Shown piece by piece: positions 8,728 to 17,377 of a stretch of 45,060 bases of DNA. Position numbers and translations under genes: made by a program. Positions within the stretch are counted from its first letter, which is position 1; the number at the start of each line of letters is the position of its first letter. The stretch lies in the NCBI GenBank assembly GCA_029287915.1, contig JARFQE010000059.1:1-45060 (forward strand), in the 5' to 3' direction. The notes under the pieces were generated by a model. The model did no database searches. It had not been told where the DNA came from and worked only from the letters and a program-made list of their open reading frames with translations. Source of the stretch: Arenicellales bacterium (GTDB lineage: Bacteria; Pseudomonadota; Gammaproteobacteria; BMS3Bbin11).

Positions 8728-9339
8728 ATGAGTGAACAGAATGTAAATAAAGGCAGGCGACGGATGTTGACCCTGGCCACATCAGCCATTGGAGCTGTTG
8801 GAGCCGGGTTCGCAGTAACGCCATTTGTACTTAGTATGACACCGAGTGCCAGAGCCAGAGCGGCTGGTGCGCCGGTAGAAGTTGATTTTAGTAAACTGGA
8901 AGAAGGCGTTTTGCTGACTGTAGAGTGGCAGGGAAAGCCAGTCTGGATAGTCAAACGCTCCGACGCTATGATGCAGAAGCTTGCCACATTATCTGACTTG
9001 CTTTCCGATCCGGATTCAGAGGTTGAATCACAGCAGCCATCTTATGCGCAGAACGTTGCCCGTTCACAGGAAACGCATCCAAATATTTCAGTAATGGTGG
9101 GGATATGCACCCATCTTGGATGCTCTCCAATTGAAAAGTTTGCTGTTGGTCCCGCGTCAGATATGGGTGATGACTGGCCCGGTGGATATTTTTGCCCCTG
9201 TCATGGTTCAAAATTCGATATGGCCGGACGTGTTTACAAGAATGTTCCTGCACCAACTAATCTGCCCGTGCCACCATTTCGTTTCCTCAGTGAAACGCAG
9301 ATACTTGTAGGTGAAAATCCTGAGGAGGGTAAGGCGTAA
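8728..9339 (+). CDS. petA: Ubiquinol-cytochrome c reductase, Rieske iron-sulfur subunit
   Basis: Rieske subunit of the bc1 complex (complex III), 203 aa. It passes one electron from ubiquinol to cytochrome c1. The N-terminus has a KGRRRML twin-arginine-like motif followed by a hydrophobic anchor (about residues 14-37), typical of Rieske proteins exported by Tat and kept as a membrane anchor. The [2Fe-2S] ligands are in CTHLGC (Cys127, His129, disulfide Cys132) and CPCHG (Cys156, Cys158, His159). The stop overlaps the petB start in TAATG, so translation is coupled. First gene of a complete petABC operon with a structured leader. Confidence 0.97.
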   Translation: MSEQNVNKGRRRMLTLATSAIGAVGAGFAVTPFVLSMTPSARARAAGAPVEVDFSKLEEGVLLTVEWQGKPVWIVKRSDAMMQKLATLSDLLSDPDSEVESQQPSYAQNVARSQETHPNISVMVGICTHLGCSPIEKFAVGPASDMGDDWPGGYFCPCHGSKFDMAGRVYKNVPAPTNLPVPPFRFLSETQILVGENPEEGKA

Positions 9340-10568
9340 TGGAAAAGATCGTAGCCTGGATTGATGATCGCTTCCCAATGACGAAAGTCTGGGAAGAACA
9401 CATGGCGAAATATTATGCGCCAAGTAACTTTAATTTCTGGTATTACTTTGGGTCGCTGGCCATTCTGATGCTGGTCTTGCAGATTGTTACCGGGATCTTT
9501 CTGACTATGCATTATAAGCCGGATGCAGAACTGGCATTTGCATCGGTTGAATACATCATGCGTGACGTCCCGTGGGGATGGTTGATGCGCTACCTGCATG
9601 CTGTCGGTGCTTCGATGTTCTTTATCGTTGTTTACCTGCATATGTTCCGCGCTCTGATTTACGGTTCATATCGTGGTCCTCGTGAGTTGATCTGGATCTT
9701 CGGGATGGTGATTTTTATTGCCTTGATGGCCGAGGCATTCATGGGTTATCTGCTGCCATGGGGAAATATGTCATTCTGGGGCGCCCAGGTCATTATCTCC
9801 CTGTTTGGTGCAATTCCGTACGTCGGTGATGGCCTCGTTGAATGGCTACGAGGAGATTTTGTAATTTCCGATGCGACATTGAATCGTTTCTTCGCGTTCC
9901 ATGTGATCGCTGTACCACTGGTTCTGGTTATCCTGGTCTTCCTGCATATCGTTGCATTGCACAAAGTGGGTTCTAACAATCCGGATGGAATTGAAATCAA
10001 GAAGAACAAGGATGAAAATGGCATCCCTGTTGACGGCGTTCCATTCCACCCTTATTACACAGTCAAAGACATAGTCGGTGTCATCGTCTTCCTGATGGTG
10101 TTCTCGGCTATCATTTTCTTCGCACCCGAGATGGGCGGCTGGTTCCTTGAAAAGGATAACTTTACCCCTGCCGATCCATTAACGACCCCGCCACACATTG
10201 TACCACTGTGGTATTTCACGCCTTATTATTCAATCCTGCGTGCAGTGACCTGGGAGTGGCTGCCTGGCGGCGCGAAATTGTGGGGTGTCATTGCCATGGG
10301 TGCCTCACTGGTTGTGCTATTCTTCCTGCCCTGGCTGGATAAGTCACCGGTCAAGTCGATTCGTTATCGCGGTGGTATCTTCAAGGCTGCGCTGGCAATT
10401 TTTATTGTTGCATTCATTATGCTTGGCTGGCTAGGTACCCAGCCTGCTGAAGGCATAAATACCATTCTGGCCCAGATCGGCCTGTTTATTTACTTTGCCT
10501 TCTTCCTGTTAATGCCGATATACACAAGACTGGACAAAACCAAGCCGGTTCCAGAGAGGTTGACATAA
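9339..10568 (+). CDS. petB: Ubiquinol-cytochrome c reductase, cytochrome b
   Basis: Integral membrane core of complex III, 409 aa, carrying hemes bL and bH and both quinone sites. His pairs are visible in RYLHAVGASMFFIVVYLHMFR (helix B) and FFAFHVIAVPLVLVILVFLHI (helix D). The PPHIVPLWYFTPYY segment contains the PEWY-equivalent region of the Qo site, here PLWY, a change seen in other proteobacteria and plants' b6f relatives only in part, so worth noting. Eight membrane helices are expected. Start and stop overlap the neighbours in TAATG arrangements on both sides, indicating tight translational coupling. Confidence 0.96.
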   Translation: MEKIVAWIDDRFPMTKVWEEHMAKYYAPSNFNFWYYFGSLAILMLVLQIVTGIFLTMHYKPDAELAFASVEYIMRDVPWGWLMRYLHAVGASMFFIVVYLHMFRALIYGSYRGPRELIWIFGMVIFIALMAEAFMGYLLPWGNMSFWGAQVIISLFGAIPYVGDGLVEWLRGDFVISDATLNRFFAFHVIAVPLVLVILVFLHIVALHKVGSNNPDGIEIKKNKDENGIPVDGVPFHPYYTVKDIVGVIVFLMVFSAIIFFAPEMGGWFLEKDNFTPADPLTTPPHIVPLWYFTPYYSILRAVTWEWLPGGAKLWGVIAMGASLVVLFFLPWLDKSPVKSIRYRGGIFKAALAIFIVAFIMLGWLGTQPAEGINTILAQIGLFIYFAFFLLMPIYTRLDKTKPVPERLT

Positions 10569-11290
10569 TGAAAATGCTATTTCTGTTGCTTACTGTGGTA
10601 AGCATGCCAGTCTTTGCCGCAGGGGGTAGTCTACATCTCGATGATGTTGATATCGATATGAGTGACACCGCGTCACTACAAAGAGGTGCAGGTCTATTTG
10701 TTAACTACTGTCTCTCCTGCCATAGTGCCGCCTATATGCGCTATCAGCGTATGTCAGAAGATCTTCAGATTCCAAAAGAAGTGGTAGAAGACAACATGAT
10801 GTTTACTGCTGATCGGATAGGCGGCTTGATGAAATCAACAATGCCTGCTGATGATGCCAAGAAATGGTTTGGCAAGGCACCGCCCGATTTGTCTCTGATA
10901 GCACGCTCGCGTGGTCCAGAGTGGATTTACACTTACATGCGTAGTTTTTATCTCGATGACAACTCACCTTCAGGCTGGAACAACGTACTGTTCGAGAAAG
11001 TTGCTATGCCCCATGTTCTGTATAATTTACAGGGTGCTCGCCACGCTGTATTCAAAAAAGATGAGCATGGTGTAGAAGTTTTCGACCATTTCGAAATGGT
11101 AAAACCAGGCTCGATGAATGAAGATGAGTTTGATTCCGCAGTGCGTGATCTTACAAATTTCATGGTTTATCTGGCAGAGCCCGCGCGCATGGTCAGGTAC
11201 AAGCTTGGTGTCTATGTGCTGATATTCCTTGCAATATTCTTTGTATTTGCCTACCTGCTGAAAAAGGAATACTGGAAGGATGTGCATTAA
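10568..11290 (+). CDS. petC: Ubiquinol-cytochrome c reductase, cytochrome c1
   Basis: Membrane-anchored c-type cytochrome of complex III, 240 aa, that receives electrons from the Rieske centre and passes them to a soluble cytochrome. A cleavable signal peptide ends near VFAAGG (residue 17-20). The single heme motif is CLSCH (Cys48, Cys51, His52). The C-terminal helix LGVYVLIFLAIFFVFAYLL anchors the protein with a short cytoplasmic tail. The start overlaps the petB stop. A GC-rich hairpin 25 bases after the stop probably ends the operon. Confidence 0.96.
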   Translation: MKMLFLLLTVVSMPVFAAGGSLHLDDVDIDMSDTASLQRGAGLFVNYCLSCHSAAYMRYQRMSEDLQIPKEVVEDNMMFTADRIGGLMKSTMPADDAKKWFGKAPPDLSLIARSRGPEWIYTYMRSFYLDDNSPSGWNNVLFEKVAMPHVLYNLQGARHAVFKKDEHGVEVFDHFEMVKPGSMNEDEFDSAVRDLTNFMVYLAEPARMVRYKLGVYVLIFLAIFFVFAYLLKKEYWKDVH

Positions 11291-11315
11291 GAAGTGAGTC
11301 AAGAATGCACTAATG

Positions 11316-11334
11316 CGGGGGCTATATGCCCCCG
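11316..11334 (+). terminator. Hairpin after petABC
   Basis: CGGGGGC (11316-11322), loop TATAT, GCCCCCG (11328-11334): a perfect 7-bp GC-rich stem 26 bases after petC. The following sequence has only scattered T, so it may be an intrinsic terminator of moderate strength or a 3'-end-stabilising hairpin. Confidence 0.6.
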
Positions 11335-11399
11335 TATGTGTTTAAGGTGATATACTTTTCGAACAGATAAGCTGAATTTACTAATCAGGATTTAGAATT

Positions 11400-12041
11400 A
11401 TGAATATGTCTTCACCAGCAAGAAAACCAATCATGACACTCTATTCAGGCTATGACTGTCCATACAGTCATGCCTCACGTATTGTTTTATTTGAAAAGGA
11501 TGTTGATTGTAAAATTGAGTACGTTGATTCAAGTGAAGTCTCGGAGGTTCTTGCCGATCTTAACCCATATAATGAAACGCCAACTCTGATTGATCGTGAA
11601 TTGGTGCTATACAGTTCTACATTAATTAATGAATATCTCGATGAGCGACTGCCACATCCGCCATTGATGCCAGTAGATCCCGTCAGCCGAGCCCGTGCAC
11701 GATTAATGGTAAGACGTATTTATCGTGACTGGACACGCCTGCTGCCTGTATGTATTGGTAAAGATGCAAAAAAAGCTACTGAAGCACGCAAATCCATACG
11801 CGATGGATTAACGGCACTGTCTCCTGTTTTTGCAGCACAGCCGTTTTTACTAGGTGAAGAATTCAGCCTGGTCGATTGTTATATGGCAGCACTGTTGTGG
11901 CGCTTGCCCAGTTGCGGTATCGAGTTACCTCCTCAGGCAAAGTCGGTGAGCGAGTATGCTCATCGTTTGTTTAGTCGACGTGCATTCCAGCAAAGCCTGA
12001 GTGAAATCGAACGCGGCCTGCGTCAGAAAAAAACAGCATAA
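11400..12041 (+). CDS. sspA: Stringent starvation protein A (GST-fold)
   Basis: RNA-polymerase-associated protein of 213 aa with a glutathione S-transferase fold. The N-terminal thioredoxin-like part carries YSGYDCPYSHASRIVLFEKDV near residues 15-35, and ETPTLIDRELVLYSSTLINEYLDE near residues 60-85 is the region conserved among SspA proteins. In Escherichia coli SspA works in stationary phase and acid tolerance without GST activity. An AGGA about 9 bases before the ATG fits as ribosome binding site. The placement after petABC and before sspB is a conserved gammaproteobacterial order that supports the call. Confidence 0.93.
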   Translation: MNMSSPARKPIMTLYSGYDCPYSHASRIVLFEKDVDCKIEYVDSSEVSEVLADLNPYNETPTLIDRELVLYSSTLINEYLDERLPHPPLMPVDPVSRARARLMVRRIYRDWTRLLPVCIGKDAKKATEARKSIRDGLTALSPVFAAQPFLLGEEFSLVDCYMAALLWRLPSCGIELPPQAKSVSEYAHRLFSRRAFQQSLSEIERGLRQKKTA

Positions 12042-12070
12042 CAGGAACAACAGGCTAATTATTCCAGGTT

Positions 12071-12487
12071 ATGACCACGACCCGCCCATATTTAATTCGG
12101 GCAATTAACGAATGGGCATGTGAAAATGATCTCACACCTCATTTACTCGTCAATGCAATCGATGAGGGGGTGGTTGTTCCTGCCCAGTTTGTTAACGATG
12201 GTCAGATTATACTTAATATCAGTCCATCTGCTGTGCAGGGAATAGAACTGGGTAATGAATGGATTCTGTTCAGTGCCCGTTTCTCCGGCCAGCCAATGAA
12301 CATCGAAGTACCCGTTAACTCAGTCCTTGCCATCTATGCCCGGGAAAATGGACAGGGCATCTTTTTTCCTGAAGAAGAAGGTTCACCGGAGCCTGAAGGG
12401 AACGGTGGAGAAAATAAAAAAGTAGAGAATTCAGGCCGAACTGGTAAAAAGAAACCAGAAAAGCCCCTATTGAAAGTTGTTAAGTAA
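12071..12487 (+). CDS. sspB: ClpXP protease specificity-enhancing factor SspB
   Basis: Adaptor that tethers ssrA-tagged proteins from stalled ribosomes to ClpX. The folded substrate-binding domain covers about residues 1-105; then comes a low-complexity flexible linker rich in E, G, N and K. The chain ends in KPLLKVVK, matching the ClpX-binding tail of SspB adaptors. It follows sspA by 29 bases and is presumably co-transcribed. The last codons of the gene overlap the -35 box of a sigma32-like promoter for hslVU. Confidence 0.94.
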   Translation: MTTTRPYLIRAINEWACENDLTPHLLVNAIDEGVVVPAQFVNDGQIILNISPSAVQGIELGNEWILFSARFSGQPMNIEVPVNSVLAIYARENGQGIFFPEEEGSPEPEGNGGENKKVENSGRTGKKKPEKPLLKVVK

Positions 12488-12496
12488 CCCCCATAT
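12469..12496 (+). promoter_or_regulatory. Sigma32-like heat-shock promoter of hslVU
   Basis: ATTGAAA (12469-12475) is one mismatch from CTTGAAA, and CCCCATAT (12489-12496) matches the CCCCATNT -10 box. The 13-base spacer is within the normal range for RpoH promoters. The start would fall near 12503, 40 bases before hslV. Known sigma32 control of hslVU in other gammaproteobacteria supports the reading. Confidence 0.72.
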
Positions 12497-12514
12497 GCGT
12501 TTTCACACGCATAT
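12493..12514 (+). other. Inverted repeat between sspB and hslV
   Basis: ATATGCGT (12493-12500), loop TTTCAC, ACGCATAT (12507-12514) is a perfect 8-bp stem; seven T follow only at 12523-12529. It could terminate sspAB, but it overlaps the -10 box of the hslVU promoter, so it might equally be an operator. Confidence 0.45.
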
Positions 12515-12542
12515 TCTCCTCATTTTTTTACTGGAATAATTG

Positions 12543-13082
12543 ATGCAACAATATCGCGGGACTACCATACTCTCTGTGCGCCGAGGCAACACTGTAGTTA
12601 TTGGCGGTGATGGCCAGGTTTCACTGGGCAATACAGTAATGAAAGGCAATGCCAGGAAGGTAAGGCGTCTTTACCGGGAGCAGGTAATCGCTGGTTTTGC
12701 TGGTGGCACTGCGGATGCATTTACCCTGTTTGAACGCTTTGAAGGTAAGCTGGAAAAGCACCAGGGGCATCTGACACGAGCAGCAGTAGAGCTTGCAAAA
12801 GACTGGCGTACAGACCGTATGCTCCGTCGGCTGGAAGCATTACTTGCTGTTGCTGACAAGGATGCGTCATTAATTATCTCAGGTAATGGCGATGTTATAG
12901 AACCCGAGCAAGGCATTATGGCAATAGGTTCTGGTGGAGACTATGCAAAATCCGCAGCACTGGCTCTGGCTGCAAACACAGAGCTGAATGCAAGGGAAAT
13001 TGTAGAAAAAAGCCTTGGTATAGCCTCAGATATCTGTATCTATACCAACTCAAACTTAACGATAGAAGCTCTGGAATACTGA
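12543..13082 (+). CDS. hslV: ATP-dependent protease subunit HslV (ClpQ)
   Basis: Peptidase of the HslUV proteasome-like complex, 179 aa. The chain begins [14 protein letters not shown]; cleavage after Gly6 exposes the catalytic Thr7, as in other HslV proteins with a short propeptide. The [14 protein letters not shown] segment near residue 23 and the C-terminal [10 protein letters not shown] segment near residue 130 are family hallmarks. I chose the ATG at 12543 instead of the TTG directly before it. It is followed by hslU after a single base, under a sigma32-like promoter. Confidence 0.96.
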   Translation: MQQYRGTTILSVRRGNTVVIGGDGQVSLGNTVMKGNARKVRRLYREQVIAGFAGGTADAFTLFERFEGKLEKHQGHLTRAAVELAKDWRTDRMLRRLEALLAVADKDASLIISGNGDVIEPEQGIMAIGSGGDYAKSAALALAANTELNAREIVEKSLGIASDICIYTNSNLTIEALEY

Positions 13083-13083
13083 C

Positions 13084-14418
13084 ATGTCCAGCATGACACC
13101 ACGTGAAATAGTCCATGAACTGGATAAACATATAATCGGCCAGTCCTCAGCAAAAAGGGCAGTTGCCATTGCTTTACGTAACCGCTGGCGTAGGACCCAG
13201 GTCGAAGATGCTGACCTGCGTACTGAGATTACTCCAAAAAATATCCTGATGATAGGTCCTACTGGCGTGGGTAAAACAGAAATAGCCAGGCGTCTGGCAC
13301 GGCTTGCCAACGCTCCATTCATAAAAGTAGAGGCCACGAAATTTACAGAAGTCGGTTATGTTGGCAGGGAGGTTGATACAATTATTCGTGACCTGGTTGA
13401 TATGGCTGTCAAACTGCTTCGCGAACAGGAGCTTGAAAAGCTTACGCCGAGAGCGGAGGAGGCAGCAGAAGAAAAAATTCTCGATATACTGATTCCTACA
13501 GCACGTGATGTGGGTTTCGAAGAATCAAAAAAAGAGGATGATAGTGCTGCGCGCCAGGTGTTTCGCAAAAAGTTGCGGGAAGGCAAACTTGATGACAAGG
13601 AAATTGAAATAGAACTTAGCTCGCCTGCTCATGGAGTTGAGATATTAGGTCCCCAGGGTATGGAGGATCTAACGAACCAGATTCAGGGCATGTTCCAGAG
13701 TATGGGTCGTAGTAAGACTAAAAGTCGCAAGGTAAAGATTAAGGAAGCAATGAGACTGCTTACCGAAGAAGAAGCGGCAAGCATGACCAACGAAGACGAT
13801 ATTAAGATTAATGCTGTTGACCTTGTCGAGCAGAATGGAATTGTTTTTCTTGATGAAATTGATAAGGTCGTTGGACGAAGTGAAAGTAGTGGTGCCGATG
13901 TGTCTCGTGAAGGTGTACAACGGGACCTGCTGCCATTGGTTGAAGGTTCCACGGTTTCCACAAAATATGGCATGGTGAAAACCGACCATATCCTGTTTAT
14001 TGCATCAGGCGCCTTCCATCTTGCCAAGCCTTCCGATCTGATCCCTGAGCTTCAGGGAAGGTTGCCTATCCGTGTTGAACTCGATGCCTTAAGCGCAGAT
14101 GATTTTTCAAGAATTTTAACAGAACCCGATGCATCACTAACCGAACAGTACGCGGCCTTGATGAAAACAGAAGACTTTAATTTATCGTTCTCGGAAGATG
14201 GTGTTAAACGCATCGCGGAAGTGGCGTTTGAAGTAAATGAAAGAACCGAAAATATTGGTGCTCGCCGTCTGCATACGCTGATGGAAGCGCTGCTCGATGT
14301 TGTTTCTTTTGAAGCTTCCGATAAGTCTGGCGAATCGGTTGTTATCGATGCCGCTTATGTCGATGAACATGTCGGTGATCTTGTTGAAAATGAAGATTTA
14401 GCACGATATATCCTGTGA
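13084..14418 (+). CDS. hslU: ATP-dependent protease ATPase subunit HslU (ClpY)
   Basis: AAA+ unfoldase that feeds substrates into HslV, 444 aa. Walker A GPTGVGKT lies at residues 58-65 and Walker [10 protein letters not shown] near residue 255; between them is the charged I-domain (about residues 110-240) that receives substrates. Sensor/arginine features follow in GRLPIRVEL and [16 protein letters not shown]. The C-terminus ARYIL is the type of tail that inserts into HslV to activate it. The gene is one base from hslV, so translation is coupled. A weak hairpin (14429-14448) lies after the stop. Confidence 0.97.
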   Translation: MSSMTPREIVHELDKHIIGQSSAKRAVAIALRNRWRRTQVEDADLRTEITPKNILMIGPTGVGKTEIARRLARLANAPFIKVEATKFTEVGYVGREVDTIIRDLVDMAVKLLREQELEKLTPRAEEAAEEKILDILIPTARDVGFEESKKEDDSAARQVFRKKLREGKLDDKEIEIELSSPAHGVEILGPQGMEDLTNQIQGMFQSMGRSKTKSRKVKIKEAMRLLTEEEAASMTNEDDIKINAVDLVEQNGIVFLDEIDKVVGRSESSGADVSREGVQRDLLPLVEGSTVSTKYGMVKTDHILFIASGAFHLAKPSDLIPELQGRLPIRVELDALSADDFSRILTEPDASLTEQYAALMKTEDFNLSFSEDGVKRIAEVAFEVNERTENIGARRLHTLMEALLDVVSFEASDKSGESVVIDAAYVDEHVGDLVENEDLARYIL

Positions 14419-15047
14419 TCGTTTATTTGATGGTTTACTTGTACCATCGATGATCAAAAGATTTCTTGCTTTTATTGTTGCTCAACACAGTTAATAAATT
14501 AGTCCCTTACCGACGACTGACTTTTATCAGGCTTATTCCAGGCCTTCCCTCTATGAGTTAGCCAGCTGCGGTAAAACCTGTTGCAGTCGGATTTGTTTTT
14601 ATCAAAAGACAAACAGCAGTAGAATTTCCAAAATACCCGACAGGTTTGCCTTACTATTCCCGTCATTGCCTAGACGAGACGGCGGCATGCCAACTCGCTA
14701 TCGCCTGCACAATCGCATAGTGAAAGCTCTGACTCATGCGGCTTTTCTCTGCAAGCCTGAACGAGACTGAAGTGCGCCAGAGCTATAAGCACTGTAGAAA
14801 TTCTGGCTTAGATTCTGATCTCGGTAAGTTACTCGTTTGTGATTTTTATCCTTTCCCATTTGTGTTATCGATCACTACACAGCACGCACCGCAAGTTAGC
14901 GCAGAAATACAGAATTAATAATAAAGACAACTTACTGAAAATATATGGATATTTGTGTTATCATAAGGGGTTATCCGGCCGCATAGTGACAAGGTTATTC
15001 AGTCGGGTTAAAAGTGTAAAAAATATAATTCGTAATACGGTAAAATT
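14419..15047. other. Gene-free region between hslU and the SulP gene
   Basis: This 629-base stretch has no ORF with a recognisable protein. It contains a GATGGT/ACCATC stem (14429-14434 with 14443-14448), an imperfect TTTGTTTTT/AAAAGACAAA hairpin near 14591-14613, and TATAAT at 15024-15029 that may be the -10 of the SulP promoter. Short open frames near 14736-15051 show no family features or ribosome binding sites. It may be the remnant of a lost gene, but I cannot show that. Confidence 0.5.
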
Positions 15048-16871
15048 ATGACAGCAAAAGAACTATTATCCCGTGTCCGATACAGTCTAATCCCGTCTCT
15101 TGATCAGATTGCTGAGTTACGTAATTTCGAAACTCTAAAAACTGATATTCTTGCTGGTATAACAGTTGCCCTGGTATTGGTGCCCCAATCGATGGCGTAT
15201 GCACAATTAGCTGGGTTGCCACCTTACTATGGCCTTTATGCATCATTTCTGCCACCTATGGTAGCGGCAATTTTTGGATCATCACGCCAGCTCGCAACCG
15301 GTCCTGTTGCTGTTGTTTCATTGATGACAGCGGCATCGCTAGAGCCGATTGCTGCCCTGGGTAGCGAGGGTTTTCTGGTCTATGCAACCTTGTTAGCGAT
15401 AATGGTCGGTGTGTTTCAGTTGTCACTTGGTTTGTTTCGCCTTGGCGTTCTGGTTGACTTCCTATCTCATCCGGTGGTCGTCGGTTTTACTGCGGCAGGT
15501 GCAATCATTATCGGCACTTCTCAGCTCAGCAAACTCTTTGGTGTAAGTGTCGAAAAGTCGGAACACCATTACGAAACCGTCTATCATATGGTTCAGGCCG
15601 CTCTCACAGATACCCACTGGCCTACCTTCTTTATCACTATTTTGTCTCTGGCCATCATGGTGGGTGTTAAAAAGTGGCGTCCAACGCTACCGGTTGTTTT
15701 GATAGCTGTCGTGGTATCAACTGTAGTCTCAAAACTTATCGGGTTTTCAGGGCTTGGGGGGGCGATAGTAGGAGATATACCTAAAGGTTTGCCAGGTATT
15801 ACAATCCCGGAATTCAATTTTGAAATTATTTCACAGTTGGCCACGTCTGCAATCGTAATCTCGCTGGTTGGGTTTATGGAGGCAATCTCGATTGCCAAGG
15901 CGATGGCTGCTCGCACCCGAGATCGTCTCGATGCAAACCAGGAACTGGTAGGGCAGGGCCTGTCAAATATAACATCCGGTTTATTTAGTGGTTACCCGGT
16001 TTCAGGTTCTTTTTCTCGCTCTGCGGTTAATATCAACGCTGGGGCGCTTACCGGTTTCAGTTCAATAGTCACTGGTATAGTGGTCGGTATCACGCTGCTG
16101 TTTTTAACACCACTACTGTACCATTTGCCCCAGGCAACGCTGGCCTCCGTCATTATCATGGCAGTACTGGGGCTCATCAAAATCGAACCAATCAAGCATG
16201 CCTGGAAAGCAGAGAAACATGATGGCATAGTGGCTGTTGTGACGTTTGTTTTGACGCTGGTACTGGCTCCACATCTTGATAAAGGAATTCTCATCGGCGT
16301 TATTCTATCGATGGCTTTATTCATTTACCGTACCATGCGCCCACGTTTTGCCAAGGTCGCTCGTTTTCATGATGGGACTTTTCGTGATTTGAAAATTCAC
16401 CCTGAGCTTGAATCCTGTAAAAAAATTGTGGTTATCCGTTTTGACATGTCTCTGTACTATGCCAATGCCGGTTATTTTGAAACTGAAGTATTAAAAGTAT
16501 TTGCAGATCACCCTGATGCAAAATTTATTATTCTGGATGCTGAAGGAATAAATATGCTGGATTCAACTGGCCAGATGGTGCTTACACAACTGCGTGAAAG
16601 ACTGGAAAAGGCGGGGGTGTTATTTATGGTTGCCAGAATGAAACGCCAGTTTATGCAGACTATTTACAGAACACATGCAGCAGGCCCAATGGCAGATGAA
16701 CATTTCTTCTCACGTCTTACTTTTGCTCTTGCCTATGCCTGGACAGATTTGGAATGTGATAAGTGCGATAATACAAAAAATTGTCCCTTTCGTGTTTCTG
16801 TTGCAAAGAGGTTGTATGAAGATCGAGAAAACATCGAAAGTGAAAATAAGGCCGTTATTGGTACGGCCTGA
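15048..16871 (+). CDS. SulP family anion transporter with STAS domain
   Basis: SLC26/SulP secondary transporter of 607 aa for sulfate, bicarbonate or another anion. The N-terminal signature PQSMAYAQLAGLPPYYGLYASF is near residues 45-66 and the remaining transmembrane core runs to about residue 425. A STAS domain (about 440-555) with MLDSTGQMVL follows in the cytoplasm. Unlike standard SulP proteins it continues with a short tail holding Cys570, Cys573 and Cys579 (ECDKC then NCPF). No carbonic anhydrase or sulfate-assimilation gene is adjacent, so the substrate is open. The last codons contain a GGCCGT/ACGGCC inverted repeat. Confidence 0.9.
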   Translation: MTAKELLSRVRYSLIPSLDQIAELRNFETLKTDILAGITVALVLVPQSMAYAQLAGLPPYYGLYASFLPPMVAAIFGSSRQLATGPVAVVSLMTAASLEPIAALGSEGFLVYATLLAIMVGVFQLSLGLFRLGVLVDFLSHPVVVGFTAAGAIIIGTSQLSKLFGVSVEKSEHHYETVYHMVQAALTDTHWPTFFITILSLAIMVGVKKWRPTLPVVLIAVVVSTVVSKLIGFSGLGGAIVGDIPKGLPGITIPEFNFEIISQLATSAIVISLVGFMEAISIAKAMAARTRDRLDANQELVGQGLSNITSGLFSGYPVSGSFSRSAVNINAGALTGFSSIVTGIVVGITLLFLTPLLYHLPQATLASVIIMAVLGLIKIEPIKHAWKAEKHDGIVAVVTFVLTLVLAPHLDKGILIGVILSMALFIYRTMRPRFAKVARFHDGTFRDLKIHPELESCKKIVVIRFDMSLYYANAGYFETEVLKVFADHPDAKFIILDAEGINMLDSTGQMVLTQLRERLEKAGVLFMVARMKRQFMQTIYRTHAAGPMADEHFFSRLTFALAYAWTDLECDKCDNTKNCPFRVSVAKRLYEDRENIESENKAVIGTA

Positions 16872-16903
16872 AATAGTTTCATACTAATAGTTTAATACTA
16901 TAT

Positions 16904-16930
16904 GGATGACTGCTTAATTTGAAGTCATCC
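16904..16930 (+). terminator. Candidate terminator hairpin after the SulP gene
   Basis: GGATGACT (16904-16911) and AGTCATCC (16923-16930) are perfectly complementary across an 11-base loop, 33 bases after the stop codon. No U-run follows, so it may be a factor-dependent terminator or a 3'-end stabiliser. Confidence 0.4.
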
Positions 16931-17267
16931 CGGCTTCAGCATAAAACCCGTCCCTGGTTATTCAAATCAGTTCGCTGTGGATTCAGTTTACCTGTTTATA
17001 ACTAATTATTCTTTCAGGGACTGAATGGGGTGCTCGCAGTACACCGATGATACATACTATTTGTAATATGTAATTCAAGTAACCAGAAGAGATACCGCAT
17101 ACAGGGCGAAGTGTGAAGTGTAGTTAAAGTCCAATACGCCACACCCCATGCCCCGAGTTATTATTATTCGGGTTGATCTGTTTTTACGAAATTAACAAAA
17201 CCATGTTTGGCCAAAAAAAACTTCACATGTTTCGGGATCTTGAAGTTCAGAAATAAGAATACTCCCT

Positions 17268-17294
17268 CTTGAAAAAAAAGATAGATACCATATA
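17268..17294 (+). promoter_or_regulatory. Sigma32-like heat-shock promoter of hsp20
   Basis: CTTGAAA (17268-17274) is a perfect -35 box and ACCATATA (17287-17294) is close to CCCATNTA, with a 12-base spacer. Transcription would start near 17300, giving a UTR of about 78 bases. The Shine-Dalgarno AGGAG (17366-17370) is optimal for the ATG at 17378. I see no convincing sequence in the UTR that would pair with it as an RNA thermometer. Confidence 0.75.
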
Positions 17295-17377
17295 TATAAA
17301 TCAGTTTTAAAGCGCATATTACTGTGAATATACAGAATAACGCTTATTTAAATTAACTGATATACAGGAGTTGTAAT

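Larger units (their letters stand above)
16872..17377. other. Intergenic region between the SulP gene and hsp20
   Basis: No gene is visible in these 506 bases. It holds a perfect 8-bp stem GGATGACT/AGTCATCC (16904-16911 with 16923-16930) without a T-tract, a CCCGAG/TTCGGG hairpin at 17152-17172, and the hsp20 heat-shock promoter near 17268. The rest is AT-rich with no pattern I can interpret. Confidence 0.5.

Noticed and set aside
13669-13989. Open frame antisense to hslU
   Set aside because: It is entirely within the conserved HslU coding sequence on the opposite strand, with no ribosome site or family features.
14736-15051. Two overlapping short frames of 60-70 codons before the SulP gene
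   Set aside because: Skewed composition, no ribosome binding sites, no recognisable motifs; treated as non-coding.
17300-17377. RNA thermometer in the hsp20 leader
   Set aside because: No UTR segment complementary to AGGAG is visible; only a weak AACT/AGTT pairing near the ribosome site.
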